From NCBI GenBank assembly GCA_031376285.1, contig JANMDN010000058.1, positions 1-64,000 of the forward strand: DNA of 64,000 nt, given 5' to 3'. The stretch comes from JANMDN01 sp031376285. Its GTDB lineage: Bacteria; Actinomycetota; Thermoleophilia; Miltoncostaeales; Miltoncostaeaceae. Position numbers and translations under genes: made by a program. The first letter of the stretch is position 1. Each line of letters begins with the position of its first letter. This document shows positions 49,331-58,075 of the stretch, one piece after another. The notes under the pieces are model-generated. The model did not search any database. It saw only the letters and a list, made by a program, of their open reading frames with translations, and was not told the origin of the DNA.

Positions 49331-50971
49331 CTACTCAAGCAGGAGGAGGTGATCTGTCGGAGCGAAGTCGTCGGTCAGTGTCGGCACGTCCAAGGGAATC
49401 GTCCGCTCGTACCGCCCTCGAATCGCGTCAGTCAGATCAACGGGGTCCGGACGGCTTCGGTTGAGACTGCGCCAGCGTGCCTCCAGCACTGCCCGGGCTG
49501 GCACGGCGGCGTCGCCGGCAATCAGGATGATGTTCCGGCTGGCCTCGTCGTCCCCCGTGCCAGGCAGGTTCCCGACCGGATGCACGGCGACCGACGCGAA
49601 CGCACTCCGGTAGGTGCGATACATCGAGCGAAAGAGCTTTGACCGCTCGCCGCTTACCGAGCCGATGATGTTCGTCACGACGACGCCGCCGGGGGCCAAG
49701 CGATCCCGCACGACGTCCATAAACTCGCTCGTTGTGAGGTGGAAGGGAATCGCGTCGGCAAAGAACGCGTCGATGACGATGAGATCCCATTTCTCGTCAA
49801 CGCGTGTGAGGAAGCGCCGTCCGTCCTCGGCGGTCAGTGTCAACCGCGGATCATCCGGTAGCGCGAAGTAGCGCTTCGCGACGCGGATCACCTCGGGGTC
49901 GAGCTCGACGGCGGTCGCCGTCAGCTGCGGAAAGTCCGCGAGCATGCGCCGCGGCGCGGTGCCGCCGCCGAGGCCAACAAAGAGCGCTGTGCGGGCCATC
50001 GGCGCGTAGGCCAGGCCGAGGTTCAGGTCGTCGGTGTAGGCGAAGATCGCCTCCTGCGGGTCGGCCATGCGCATCGCGCTCTGCCAGGAGTTGTCAAAGC
50101 GCAGGTAGCGGATGCCGTTTGACTCGGTCACGCTCAGCCGGTGGTACTGGGTATCGCGAGAGTAGATGACGTCCGTGAGATCGGCGGCTTCGGTCGGCAC
50201 CCTTCGGAGTTCGTCGCGTGAGCGCGAGACGGGTGACCAGTCCGCTGCCTCGACGGCGCTGAGTGCCCCTCCACCAGAGGGTGCGAGCACAACCGTCGCG
50301 ACGACTCCCGCCACGACGAGCGCCGCGACCGCGCCGGTGGCAGGCCAGACGCGCTCGACGGCGGCGATTGCGAGCGCAACCACCGCGAGCGTGGTCGCGG
50401 CCAGGGCAAGGAGCTGATTTGTCCCAAGCTCGGGGATGAGAAAGAAGGCGGTGAGGAAGGTCCCGGCGATGCTCCCCGCTGTCGAGATCGAGAAGAGCCG
50501 CCCGGACGTTCTCCCCAGATGTGCCAACGAGTGCGCTGAGAGCCGAACGGCGATCGGGGTGGTCGCGGCGAGGACCACGCTCGCAGGCCCGAAGAGCAAC
50601 ACGGCGGCCACAAGCGGATTTAACCGCGGCCCCGGATCCCAACCAACGACCCACTCGAGCACCGGTCCGTCGACCAGGGGAATGAGGAGCACGAGGAGCG
50701 CCCCGAGCCCCATCGAGCTCACAAGAAGCGCGGGGGCAGGAGCGCGGTCGGCGAGCATCCCGCCCAGCCAGTATCCGATCATGAGGCCGGTCAAGACCAC
50801 GCCGATGAGCGCACCCCAAACGAAGAGCGACGTGCCAAAGAAAGGCGCCAGGACGCGACTCGCGGCGATCTCCACGCCAAGGAGCACCGCTCCAGACGTG
50901 AACACGCCTGCGGCGATCAGGAGCGAACGGCGTCGGAGCCCAGAGGGTGCGGACTCAAGGCCGTCACTCAC
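49331..50971 (-). CDS. Fused membrane / spermidine-synthase-like protein
   Basis: 546 residues from a GTG at 50971. Seven or more membrane segments occupy the first 230 residues (for example LLIAAGVFTSGAVLLGVEIAASRVLAPFFGT). A Rossmann methyltransferase-like domain follows: LFVGLGGGTAPRRMLADFP (SAM-type loop), TAVELDPEVIRVAKRYFAL, TLTAEDGRRFL, WDLIVIDAFFADAIPFHL. This is the architecture of the fused MFS/spermidine synthase family. Whether it makes polyamines is not established for such fusions. Confidence 0.85.
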   Translation of the reverse strand: MSDGLESAPSGLRRRSLLIAAGVFTSGAVLLGVEIAASRVLAPFFGTSLFVWGALIGVVLTGLMIGYWLGGMLADRAPAPALLVSSMGLGALLVLLIPLVDGPVLEWVVGWDPGPRLNPLVAAVLLFGPASVVLAATTPIAVRLSAHSLAHLGRTSGRLFSISTAGSIAGTFLTAFFLIPELGTNQLLALAATTLAVVALAIAAVERVWPATGAVAALVVAGVVATVVLAPSGGGALSAVEAADWSPVSRSRDELRRVPTEAADLTDVIYSRDTQYHRLSVTESNGIRYLRFDNSWQSAMRMADPQEAIFAYTDDLNLGLAYAPMARTALFVGLGGGTAPRRMLADFPQLTATAVELDPEVIRVAKRYFALPDDPRLTLTAEDGRRFLTRVDEKWDLIVIDAFFADAIPFHLTTSEFMDVVRDRLAPGGVVVTNIIGSVSGERSKLFRSMYRTYRSAFASVAVHPVGNLPGTGDDEASRNIILIAGDAAVPARAVLEARWRSLNRSRPDPVDLTDAIRGRYERTIPLDVPTLTDDFAPTDHLLLLE

Positions 50972-51031
50972 GACGCCATCGAATCAGGCGCCGGGCCGAA
51001 GGTCCAGGTGGAACGACACGCGCTTGCGCGT

Positions 51032-52417
51032 TCAGATGGTCAGAGCGACGATGATCGTCGCCTTGCGCCCGCCGAGCGAGGCAACGACGCGGACACGATA
51101 GGCCCCACGCCTCGTGTCGGTCGGGATGAGGACTCGAGCTGCCCGTGTGGTTCCGACGAGGGTTCGGATGACCCGTGAACGTCCGTCGGAGCGTCGGACA
51201 AGTTGGACGACCGCCCGTGCCCCAAGCGTGACGCGGATCGAGAGCACCCGCGGCCCCAGTCGACGAAGCACGGGTGCGCTCAGGCGCACGGGTGCCGCGA
51301 TGTCCACGTCGAGTGTCGCCTCATCACGTAGCCCGTCGGCGGTCGCGGTGACGATAACGCGGTGGCGGCCCGGCGGCTCGGAACGCGAGAACGGCACCAG
51401 AACACCTTCCGGCGATGTCGGACCCGCGACGGTTTTGATGATGCGGCCGGGGCCGCCGGTTGGCGGGATCAACCTGACCGCCGCCGGGCCGGGCCGGGTG
51501 AAGACAACGATCACGCCGCGCGACGCGGCCCGCAGTGTCAGCCCACCGGGGCGCGGGACGTCGGCGTCGCCGCCGGGCGGGCTTGCGGTCGGGTCGGCTC
51601 GAAATGCCAGGTACGCGTCCGCCCAGGCGGCGCCCTCCGCGACGTCGCGGAGGCCATAGGCACCGGGTTGGTTGGCGAGGAGCGTCCGGCCGGCCGGGGT
51701 CGCACGGGCGCGCCACCAGACCTCTCCCTGGGTCGCTCCGACCGCGGGACCGAGCATCAGGCGCAGCCGACCGATGTCGCCAGGATCCCACCGGCCAACC
51801 CAGCGGGTGGTCTCGCGGGCGAACTCGGTGGCGGTAAATGGGGTCAGATCACCGTGGTAGGTCTCGAGGTAGACGACGCCCGCCTTACGAAGCGTCTCGA
51901 CGAGTGCGCCAAACGGTGCCGGTAGCGGCTCGCGCGGATCGATGAGGCCAACGGCTCCGACGACGCCGGGGCCGACGTAGACGATCACGCGCCGCGCGTC
52001 GGCCCCCAGCGCGTCGAGGGCCCGCCCGAGCGCCTGCACTGCCGGTTCGGTCCAGCGCGGCGTGACGATCTCGTCGATGGCGACAAGCCCTCCGCGGTCA
52101 CGTCGAGCGAGTTCTGACCGGAGCGCCTTCTCGATCTCTGCTGCGGTCATCGTGACAAGAGCAGCGCCCGAGAGCTTGCCAACCTGTCGCGACACCGGCC
52201 AGCGTGCATCGTTGCCGGTCGGAGCCTGAATCCACGCCCCGGTCAGGTTCGCCGCGCCCAGGGGACCGGCGATGGCGTTGGCGACTGGTTGCTCGACGTA
52301 GAGCACGCTCAGGTCGCGCACCGGCTCACCCGGATCGATGGCGGCGGCGAAACCCCCGGTGCTGAGCGCCACCGTTCCCGCGATCAGCGCAGCGAAACGC
52401 CAGAACCGTCCATTCAT
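51032..52417 (-). CDS. Secreted protein, putative glycoside-hydrolase-like N-terminal domain, unknown
   Basis: 461 residues from the ATG at 52417, chosen because TAGATT ends 7 nt before it. Signal peptide FWRFAALIAGTVALSTGGFAAA. The first 250 residues (LVAIDEIVTPRWTEPAVQALGRALDALGADARRVIVYVGPG, VVYLETYHGDLTPFTA, RLRLMLGPAVG) look like an alpha/beta barrel. The rest is Ig/beta-rich (GRHRVIVTATADGLRDEATLDVDI, RGAYRVRVVASLGGRKATI). No catalytic assignment can be made. Confidence 0.65.
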   Translation of the reverse strand: MNGRFWRFAALIAGTVALSTGGFAAAIDPGEPVRDLSVLYVEQPVANAIAGPLGAANLTGAWIQAPTGNDARWPVSRQVGKLSGAALVTMTAAEIEKALRSELARRDRGGLVAIDEIVTPRWTEPAVQALGRALDALGADARRVIVYVGPGVVGAVGLIDPREPLPAPFGALVETLRKAGVVYLETYHGDLTPFTATEFARETTRWVGRWDPGDIGRLRLMLGPAVGATQGEVWWRARATPAGRTLLANQPGAYGLRDVAEGAAWADAYLAFRADPTASPPGGDADVPRPGGLTLRAASRGVIVVFTRPGPAAVRLIPPTGGPGRIIKTVAGPTSPEGVLVPFSRSEPPGRHRVIVTATADGLRDEATLDVDIAAPVRLSAPVLRRLGPRVLSIRVTLGARAVVQLVRRSDGRSRVIRTLVGTTRAARVLIPTDTRRGAYRVRVVASLGGRKATIIVALTI

Positions 52418-52424
52418 GCGGATG

Positions 52425-52430
52425 AATCTA
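52425..52430 (-). promoter_or_regulatory. -10 box of the secreted protein gene
   Basis: TAGATT on the minus strand, 7 nt before the ATG at 52417. Confidence 0.45.
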
Positions 52431-52459
52431 CCCCGCAAGCGGCCGGGCGGCGACCCCGA

Positions 52460-53512
52460 TCAGGGTCGGTCGGCGGGGCGGTACGTGTTGCTACGAACGC
52501 GGACGCCCGTTGCGGCGCCCCCCACCTGCACATGCGCGACCGGGTACCACTCGCAGGTCACGCGGCAAGGCCCACCCGGCCGCTGGTCGATCAGGTTCCC
52601 CGAGATCAGGACGTTGCGAATGGTCGGTTCGTCGTAGATCGTCACCCCTTGGCGACCGTTCATTCGAAAGGCGTTGCCGGTGATCTTGACGTTGCTGACG
52701 TTCCCGCCGATCGCGACGCCTGCAAAGTTGTTGCCGGTGAAGGTGTTACCGCGGATCGTGACCCCGGCGACGTTGTTGCCGCGCCTTCCCTCGTCACCCA
52801 TCGCAACGATGAGTCCGGAGCGCTCGGTCGACCCTGAGAGCACGTTGCCCTCGACGAGCACGTCGGTGATCTCGCGTTTGATGTCGTTCGAGGATCGCTC
52901 CTGGTCGAAGATGTGGACGCCGTAGCCGGGAGTGCCCGCGCCGACGTTTCCAACGATCCGAATCCGGTGGCCGTGAGAGATGTAGAAGCAGTGCCCTTTG
53001 GTGCCGATGGCGTGCTGGATGGTGAGGCAGGGTGAGGCGATCGCGCAGCCGCTGCCGTCCTTCCCGCCCGGAGCGACGGCGAGGACCCACCCACGGGCGG
53101 GCGTGAACCGGTGCAGTTGGCGTGAGCGCTTGCCGCCGACTTCGACGGTGACAACGCCGCCCCGGACCTTCGGCCCCGGCTGTACGACGATCATGTCGAG
53201 GCGTGGATTCGCGGCGTTCTTTGCGCCCCACACGAGGTGGCTCGCGACCTCACGCCCACCGATGAGGACCCGGGATCCGCCGCGGGTCGCCCCGAAACCG
53301 GTGCCGAAGATGCCGATTGGCGCACCGAGACCACCCTGCCCACCGCGCGTCGGCCCCGCCTGGACGTCGACGAAGGACACGACCGGCTGCCCCGACGCTG
53401 CGGCGGGCGCCGCAAGGGTGAGAAACGCCAGACGCAGGAGGCCGCGCACGGGCCGATCCTGGCACGACCGGCGCAGGCGCGATGATTGGTTCACAGAATC
53501 CTTCCCATTCAT
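52460..53512 (-). CDS. Secreted parallel beta-helix (pectate-lyase-like) protein
   Basis: 350 residues from the ATG at 53512 (MNGKDSVNQSSRLRR). Signal peptide LLRLAFLTLAAPAAASGQP, an IPT/TIG-like region (GAPIGIFGTGFGATRGGSRVLIGG), a segment KDGSGCAIASPCLTIQHAIG typical of right-handed beta-helix proteins, then helix rungs (VTIRGNTFTGNNFAGVAIGG, NVKITGNAFRMNGRQGVTIYD, NVLISGNLI). Exported; perhaps carbohydrate-binding. It is read in the same direction as the gene at 51032. Confidence 0.75.
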   Translation of the reverse strand: MNGKDSVNQSSRLRRSCQDRPVRGLLRLAFLTLAAPAAASGQPVVSFVDVQAGPTRGGQGGLGAPIGIFGTGFGATRGGSRVLIGGREVASHLVWGAKNAANPRLDMIVVQPGPKVRGGVVTVEVGGKRSRQLHRFTPARGWVLAVAPGGKDGSGCAIASPCLTIQHAIGTKGHCFYISHGHRIRIVGNVGAGTPGYGVHIFDQERSSNDIKREITDVLVEGNVLSGSTERSGLIVAMGDEGRRGNNVAGVTIRGNTFTGNNFAGVAIGGNVSNVKITGNAFRMNGRQGVTIYDEPTIRNVLISGNLIDQRPGGPCRVTCEWYPVAHVQVGGAATGVRVRSNTYRPADRP

Positions 53513-53665
53513 CGGGTCACAATGCACGGGTTATCGTCGCGGGACGTTGACCGCGAGCGTCGGTTGGTCCCAGGAGCCCTTCCAGTGTTCCGGCTATCCC
53601 GGTAGCCTTTAGAAGCGGGCCGCCTGGCGCGGCCGTTGCATCATGCCCCATCTGAGGAGGACACC

Positions 53666-55075
53666 GTGTCCACGACAACCCCACCAGAGCTTGAAGACTT
53701 CGGTCAGTACAAGTTCGGCTGGCACGACCCGGCCAACTACGTGTTCGAGCCGAAGAAGGGGCTGAACGCGGACATCGTGCGGGAGATTTCCTTCCTCAAG
53801 AACGAGCCGGAGTGGATGACCAAGTTCCGTCTCCGCGCGCTCGAAATCTTCGATCGCAAGCCGATGCCGAACTGGGGTGGCGATCTCTCGGAGATGGACT
53901 TCCAGGACATCTTCTACTTCATCCGCGCATCCGATCGCCAGGAGCGCGACTGGGACGACGTCCCCGAGGACATCAAGAAGACCTTCGACCGGCTCGGGAT
54001 TCCCGAGGCAGAGCGCAAGTTCCTCTCGGGTGTCTCGGCGCAGTACGAGAGTGAGGTCGTCTACCACTCGATCAAGCAGGACCTCACCGACAAGGGTGTG
54101 ATCTTCTGCGACTGCGACACCGCGCTTCGCGAGCACCCTGAGCTCTTCGCGGAGCACTTCGCGACGGTGATCCCGCCGGGCGACAACAAGTTCGCCGCGC
54201 TGAACTCCGCCGTGTGGTCGGGTGGGTCGTTCATCTGGGTTCCGCCGGGAGTGCGCATCGACATTCCGCTCCAGGCCTACTTCAGGATCAACGCCGAGAA
54301 CATGGGCCAGTTCGAGCGGACGCTCATCATCTGCGAGCCCGACTCGTTCGTGCACTACGTCGAGGGCTGCACCGCACCGGTCTACTCCTCGGACTCGCTG
54401 CACTCGGCCGTCGTCGAGATCATCGTGAAGAAGGGCGCGCGCTGCCGTTACACAACGATCCAGAACTGGTCGACGAACGTCTACAACCTCGTCACCAAGC
54501 GCGCGGTCTGCCACGAGAACGCGACGATGGAATGGGTCGACGGCAACCTCGGCTCGCGCCTGACCATGAAATACCCGGCCGTCTGGATGACCGGCCGCGG
54601 TGCCCGTGGTGAGGTGCTGTCCGTCGCGTTCGCCTCCAAGGGAATGCACCAAGACGCCGGCGCCAAGATGGTGCACGTCGCCTCCGACACATCCTCGACG
54701 ATCGTCTCGAAGTCGATCTCGAAGGGCGGCGGGCGCACGAGCTACCGCGGCCTCGTGAAGGTCGAGCCGGGCGCGAAGCGCGTGAAGGCCTCGGTCGTCT
54801 GTGACGCCCTGCTCCTGGATGACGACAGCCGCTCCGACACCTACCCGTACATGGACATCCAGGAGGAGGACACGTCGATCGGCCACGAGGCGACCGTCTC
54901 GAAGGTCAACGACGACCAGATCTTCTACCTGAGAAGCCGCGGGCTCTCTGAGGAGGCGGCGATGGCGATGATCGTGCGCGGCTTCATCGAGCCGATCGCC
55001 AAGGAGCTTCCGATGGAGTACGCCGTCGAGCTGAACCGACTAATCGAACTGCAAATGGAGGGATCGATTGGCTAG
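53666..55075 (+). CDS. sufB: Fe-S cluster assembly protein SufB
   Basis: 469 residues from a GTG at 53666, preceded by GAGGAGGA; the open frame from 53636 lacks a ribosome binding site. Hallmarks: YKFGWHDPANYVFEPKKGLNADIVREISFLKNEPEWM, SAVWSGGSFIWVPPGVRIDIPLQAYFRIN, VHYVEGCTAPVYSSDSLHSAVVEI, SISKGGGRTSYRGLV, and the C-terminal SDTYPYMDIQEEDTSIGHEATVSKV. With SufC and SufD it forms the scaffold complex on which clusters are built. The next gene, sufD, overlaps it by 8 nt. Confidence 0.96.
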   Translation: MSTTTPPELEDFGQYKFGWHDPANYVFEPKKGLNADIVREISFLKNEPEWMTKFRLRALEIFDRKPMPNWGGDLSEMDFQDIFYFIRASDRQERDWDDVPEDIKKTFDRLGIPEAERKFLSGVSAQYESEVVYHSIKQDLTDKGVIFCDCDTALREHPELFAEHFATVIPPGDNKFAALNSAVWSGGSFIWVPPGVRIDIPLQAYFRINAENMGQFERTLIICEPDSFVHYVEGCTAPVYSSDSLHSAVVEIIVKKGARCRYTTIQNWSTNVYNLVTKRAVCHENATMEWVDGNLGSRLTMKYPAVWMTGRGARGEVLSVAFASKGMHQDAGAKMVHVASDTSSTIVSKSISKGGGRTSYRGLVKVEPGAKRVKASVVCDALLLDDDSRSDTYPYMDIQEEDTSIGHEATVSKVNDDQIFYLRSRGLSEEAAMAMIVRGFIEPIAKELPMEYAVELNRLIELQMEGSIG

Positions 55076-56282
55076 TTGGGCCGACGACGCGCGCGCCGCG
55101 GCGACAAAGAACCTGCATGACCTGCCCGAACTGACCGATCGCGAAGAGGCTTGGCGCTTCACCCAGCCGGAGGACTTGGGCCTTGAGGGCTCCGAGCCCG
55201 AGGCTGGCGGAGCGTCGACGGCCGTTGCGGAAGTCGTCGGCGGGACGCGCCTTGCGCGGCTCGACTTCCCCGACGGGGTGCGCGCGGGCGACGAGCCGAC
55301 GGGTCTTCCCGATGGCGTGATCGTCTGCGACCTCGCGACGGCCGTGGATACTCACGAGGAACTTGTGCGCGATCGTCTCTACGCGCTTGCGGGCTTCGAC
55401 GACAAGGCAGGCGCCTTAAACGCCGCTCGCTGGGACGCGGGACTCTTCGTCTATGTCCCTCGCGGTGTGCACGTCGACCTGCCGATCGAGGCGATCCTCT
55501 CTGCCACGGGCGCGACGGGCCGGGTGTTTGGCCGGACGCTCGTGGTGGTCGAGGAGGGTGCGAAGGCGACGGTCGTCGACCGCTTTATCTCACCCGACCT
55601 TCCCGGCGAGGTCGTCGCATCGACGGTGGTCGAGCTGTACGTGGCTGAAGGCGGCGAGCTTGAACACATCAGCTATATCAACTGGGGCGCAGGAATGCGC
55701 CACCACGCGGTTCTCGGAGCGTCGGTCGGGAAGGACGCGAAGGTGCGTTCGGTGGTCATCACCCTCGGCGGCGACGTGATCCGTGTTGAGCCGACGCTCT
55801 ACGTTCGCGGCGAAGGTGCCGACGCGCGTGCGCTTGGCCTGTGCTTTGCCTCTGGCGACCAGCACTTCGAACACCGCGTGGTGTCGCGCCACGAGGCGCC
55901 GAACGCGTACTCGAACCTGCTCTACAAGGGCGCGATCCAGGACACCGCGCACACGGTCTTCTATGGAAACCTGCTGGTCCCCCCGGGAGCACCAGGGACC
56001 GACGCGTACCAGACGAACCGGAACCTGATCCTGAACGAGGGCGCGCGCGCCGACACAATCCCGTTCCTGGAGATCGAGACGGCTGACGTGAAGTGCTCGC
56101 ACGCCGGGGCCGTCGGTCGCGTTGACGACGAGCACCTGTTCTACCTCGAGTCGCGTGGCGTGCCGAGGGACGTCGCCAAGCGCCTGATCGTCTTCGGCTT
56201 CTTCCAGGAGGTGCTCGAACAGATCACCTTCGCGGAGCTTCGCGACGAGCTTGTCGCCGCCGTCGAAAAGAAGGTTTCGTAG
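55068..56282 (+). CDS. sufD: Fe-S cluster assembly protein SufD
   Basis: 404 residues from a TTG at 55068, with GGAGGG five nt upstream and overlapping the sufB stop, so translation is coupled. Motifs: TDREEAWRFTQPEDL, FVYVPRGVHVDLPIEAIL, GELEHISYINWGAGMRHHAVL, LCFASGDQHFEHRVV, ADVKCSHAGAVGRVDDEHLFYLESRGVPRDVAKRLIVFGFFQEVL. The KCSHG-like Cys/His site is conserved. Partner of SufB and SufC. Confidence 0.95.
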   Translation: MASWADDARAAATKNLHDLPELTDREEAWRFTQPEDLGLEGSEPEAGGASTAVAEVVGGTRLARLDFPDGVRAGDEPTGLPDGVIVCDLATAVDTHEELVRDRLYALAGFDDKAGALNAARWDAGLFVYVPRGVHVDLPIEAILSATGATGRVFGRTLVVVEEGAKATVVDRFISPDLPGEVVASTVVELYVAEGGELEHISYINWGAGMRHHAVLGASVGKDAKVRSVVITLGGDVIRVEPTLYVRGEGADARALGLCFASGDQHFEHRVVSRHEAPNAYSNLLYKGAIQDTAHTVFYGNLLVPPGAPGTDAYQTNRNLILNEGARADTIPFLEIETADVKCSHAGAVGRVDDEHLFYLESRGVPRDVAKRLIVFGFFQEVLEQITFAELRDELVAAVEKKVS

Positions 56283-56564
56283 TGGTGACAAGGCGGAACA
56301 CCGCGCCGCGAAGCGCCTGGAGTTCAACTCAGGATGAGCGAGGATCCCTCGCTTGGTGGTGTCAGACACCTGCTGCCGCGGCACGAATCGCCCCCGCTGA
56401 TGTGGTGTCTGACACGCCGGTCGTTCGCGTTGGAGCCATTTCCACGTGTCTGGCACCACGAAGTTCCTGCGCGCGCGAACACCAGAATCAGGTGCCTGAC
56501 ACAACCGATGTCAGTGACTCCGCCCATTCTGAACTGAACTCCTGGCTCCAGGCGAGGGGCAACC
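56283..56564. repeat. Cluster of four GTGTCAGGCACC-type palindromes inside the suf operon
   Basis: Copies at 56358-56370, 56404-56415, 56446-56457 and 56491-56502 alternate in orientation and form two potential hairpins. The family is the same as at 36048-36105. No gene is seen in the 282 bp. The element separates sufBD from the Rieske gene and sufC, and could alter transcript stability or partial termination. Confidence 0.65.
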
Positions 56565-56936
56565 GTGCCTGACCTTCGCGACGTCGCTTCGATCGACGAG
56601 ATCGCACCCGGCACCGCCCACCGCGTCGAGATCGATGGCACCCCAATCTGCCTCGTGAACGTCGAGGGCACGGTCCACGCGATCCACGATGTCTGCTCGC
56701 ACGCGAAGGAATCGCTCTGCGGCGGCTGGATCGACGGCGACAAGATCGAGTGCCCCCGCCACGGCGCGTTCTTTAGCGTCGTCACCGGCGAGGCCCTCAC
56801 GCCGCCCGCGAACCTGCCGATCCCGACCTTCGTGGTCGAGGTTCAAGACGGCCGCGTGTTCGTCGACCCGACCCCGAGCATCCCCCACCCCATTCTCGAC
56901 CGCAAACGAACCGGAGCTACGAGTGCCAGCGTCTGA
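56565..56936 (+). CDS. Rieske-type [2Fe-2S] ferredoxin
   Basis: 123 residues. The cluster ligands are CSH (with HDVCSHAKESLCGG) and CPRHGAFFSVVTG, the CxH...CxxH pattern. Length and sequence match the small NirD/BphF-like ferredoxins often found next to sufD and sufC in actinobacteria. Its last 14 nt overlap sufC. Probably supplies electrons to cluster assembly. Confidence 0.92.
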   Translation: MPDLRDVASIDEIAPGTAHRVEIDGTPICLVNVEGTVHAIHDVCSHAKESLCGGWIDGDKIECPRHGAFFSVVTGEALTPPANLPIPTFVVEVQDGRVFVDPTPSIPHPILDRKRTGATSASV

Positions 56937-57693
56937 ACCAATCCTGCAGATCATGGGCCTGGAAGTGGCCGTTGACGACACCCCGATCCTCCGGGGCGTC
57001 GACCTCTCGGTGCCACAGGGCGAGGTTCACGCCCTCATGGGTCCGAACGGATCGGGCAAGTCGACGCTCGCCTACGCTCTTGCCGGGCACCCGCGCTACG
57101 ACGTCACCGCCGGCTCGGCGACCTTCGATGGGAAGGACCTCCTCGACATGGAGGCCGACGAGCGGGCCCAGGCGGGCCTTTTCTTGGCGATGCAGTACCC
57201 CGTCGAGGTGCCCGGTGTGTCGGTGATGAACTTCCTGCGCACCTCGATGAACGCGGTGCGCGGCGAGGACATCCCGGTTCGGGAGTTCGCAAAGCTCTTC
57301 AAGGAGCAGTCGAAGCTCCTCGACTTCGACACGAGCTTCGCCGACCGGTACCTGAACGAGGGCTTCTCCGGTGGCGAGAAGAAGCGCCACGAGATCCTGC
57401 AGATGGCACTGCTGAAGCCAAAGTTCGCGGTGCTTGACGAGACCGACTCGGGCCTTGATGTCGACGCGCTTCGGATCGTCTCCGAGGGCGTGAACCGCCT
57501 TCGCGGAGAGGACCTCGGGGTGCTGATCATCACCCACTACACGCGGATCCTGAACTACATCCAGCCGGACGTCGTCCATGTGATGTACGACGGCAAGATC
57601 GCAAAGACCGGCGGCCCGGAGCTTGCCGACTACCTGGAGCAGAACGGCTACGTGGAGTTCGGCTCGCAGGAGCCGGCGGTCGCTCCGAGGTAG
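56923..57693 (+). CDS. sufC: Fe-S cluster assembly ATPase SufC
   Basis: 256 residues from a GTG at 56923, with GGAG about 6 nt upstream, inside the end of the Rieske gene. Motifs: LMGPNGSGKSTLAYAL (Walker A), AMQYPVEVPGVSVMNFLRTSMNA (Q loop typical of SufC), NEGFSGGEKKRHEILQMALL (signature), VLDETDSGLDVDAL (Walker B) and ITHYTRIL (His switch). Soluble ABC ATPase that drives SufB-SufD. Confidence 0.96.
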   Translation: MPASEPILQIMGLEVAVDDTPILRGVDLSVPQGEVHALMGPNGSGKSTLAYALAGHPRYDVTAGSATFDGKDLLDMEADERAQAGLFLAMQYPVEVPGVSVMNFLRTSMNAVRGEDIPVREFAKLFKEQSKLLDFDTSFADRYLNEGFSGGEKKRHEILQMALLKPKFAVLDETDSGLDVDALRIVSEGVNRLRGEDLGVLIITHYTRILNYIQPDVVHVMYDGKIAKTGGPELADYLEQNGYVEFGSQEPAVAPR

Positions 57694-57700
57694 GGCCGGC

Positions 57701-57727
57701 GGGCCGGTTCGCCAGCTGAACCGGCCC
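57701..57727. terminator. Bidirectional hairpin between sufC and the antitoxin gene
   Basis: 9-bp perfect arms (GGGCCGGTT at 57701-57709, complement 57719-57727) with a 9-nt loop, between the stop codons of two convergent genes. Confidence 0.65.
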
Positions 57728-57739
57728 TTCGCGCCTGAG

Positions 57740-57979
57740 TCAATCGCCGTCCCAGAGCGAATCAACGTCGCCATGCCCGACTCGGCGTCCAACGTTGACC
57801 GTCGGGAATCCACTCTTGGGGTCGTCGGTGATCGCGTCGTCCTCGACTTCCTCGTCGAGTGCTGCGAGGCCGCGCACCATGAGTTCGGCGATTACGCTCG
57901 ACAGTGATTGACCTCGCCGATCGGCAATTTGTTTCGCCCGAAAGTGCGCGGCAGCGGGGAGATCGACGGTCGTTCTCAT
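57740..57979 (-). CDS. Orphan ribbon-helix-helix antitoxin-like protein
   Basis: 79 residues starting MRTTVDLPAAAHFRAKQIADRRGQSLSSVIAELMVRGLAAL, a clear RHH (MetJ/Arc-type) domain as in VapB antitoxins. The tail TDDPKSGFPTVNVGRRVGHGDVDSL is the usual toxin-contacting part. No toxin gene follows: the next gene is the convergent sufC. It is read opposite to sufS, 96 bp away. Confidence 0.75.
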   Translation of the reverse strand: MRTTVDLPAAAHFRAKQIADRRGQSLSSVIAELMVRGLAALDEEVEDDAITDDPKSGFPTVNVGRRVGHGDVDSLWDGD

Positions 57980-58060
57980 CAGAGGATAAAAGCATGCATC
58001 GCCGAGTGATGCGTCCGGAATTCGTCGCTCGACACCCGCCCCGGGGAAGTTCACCCGCGG

Positions 58061-58066
58061 TATCGT
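58061..58066 (+). promoter_or_regulatory. -10 box of sufS
   Basis: TATCGT lies 9 nt before the ATG at 58076, suggesting sufS has its own promoter, apart from sufBDC. Confidence 0.4.
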
Positions 58067-58075
58067 GGATGCACG

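Noticed and set aside
53609..54886. 425-codon minus-strand frame opposite sufB
   Set aside because: Shadow of sufB: high-GC third positions keep the antisense frame open; composition is Arg/Val/Asp/Leu-rich without motifs.
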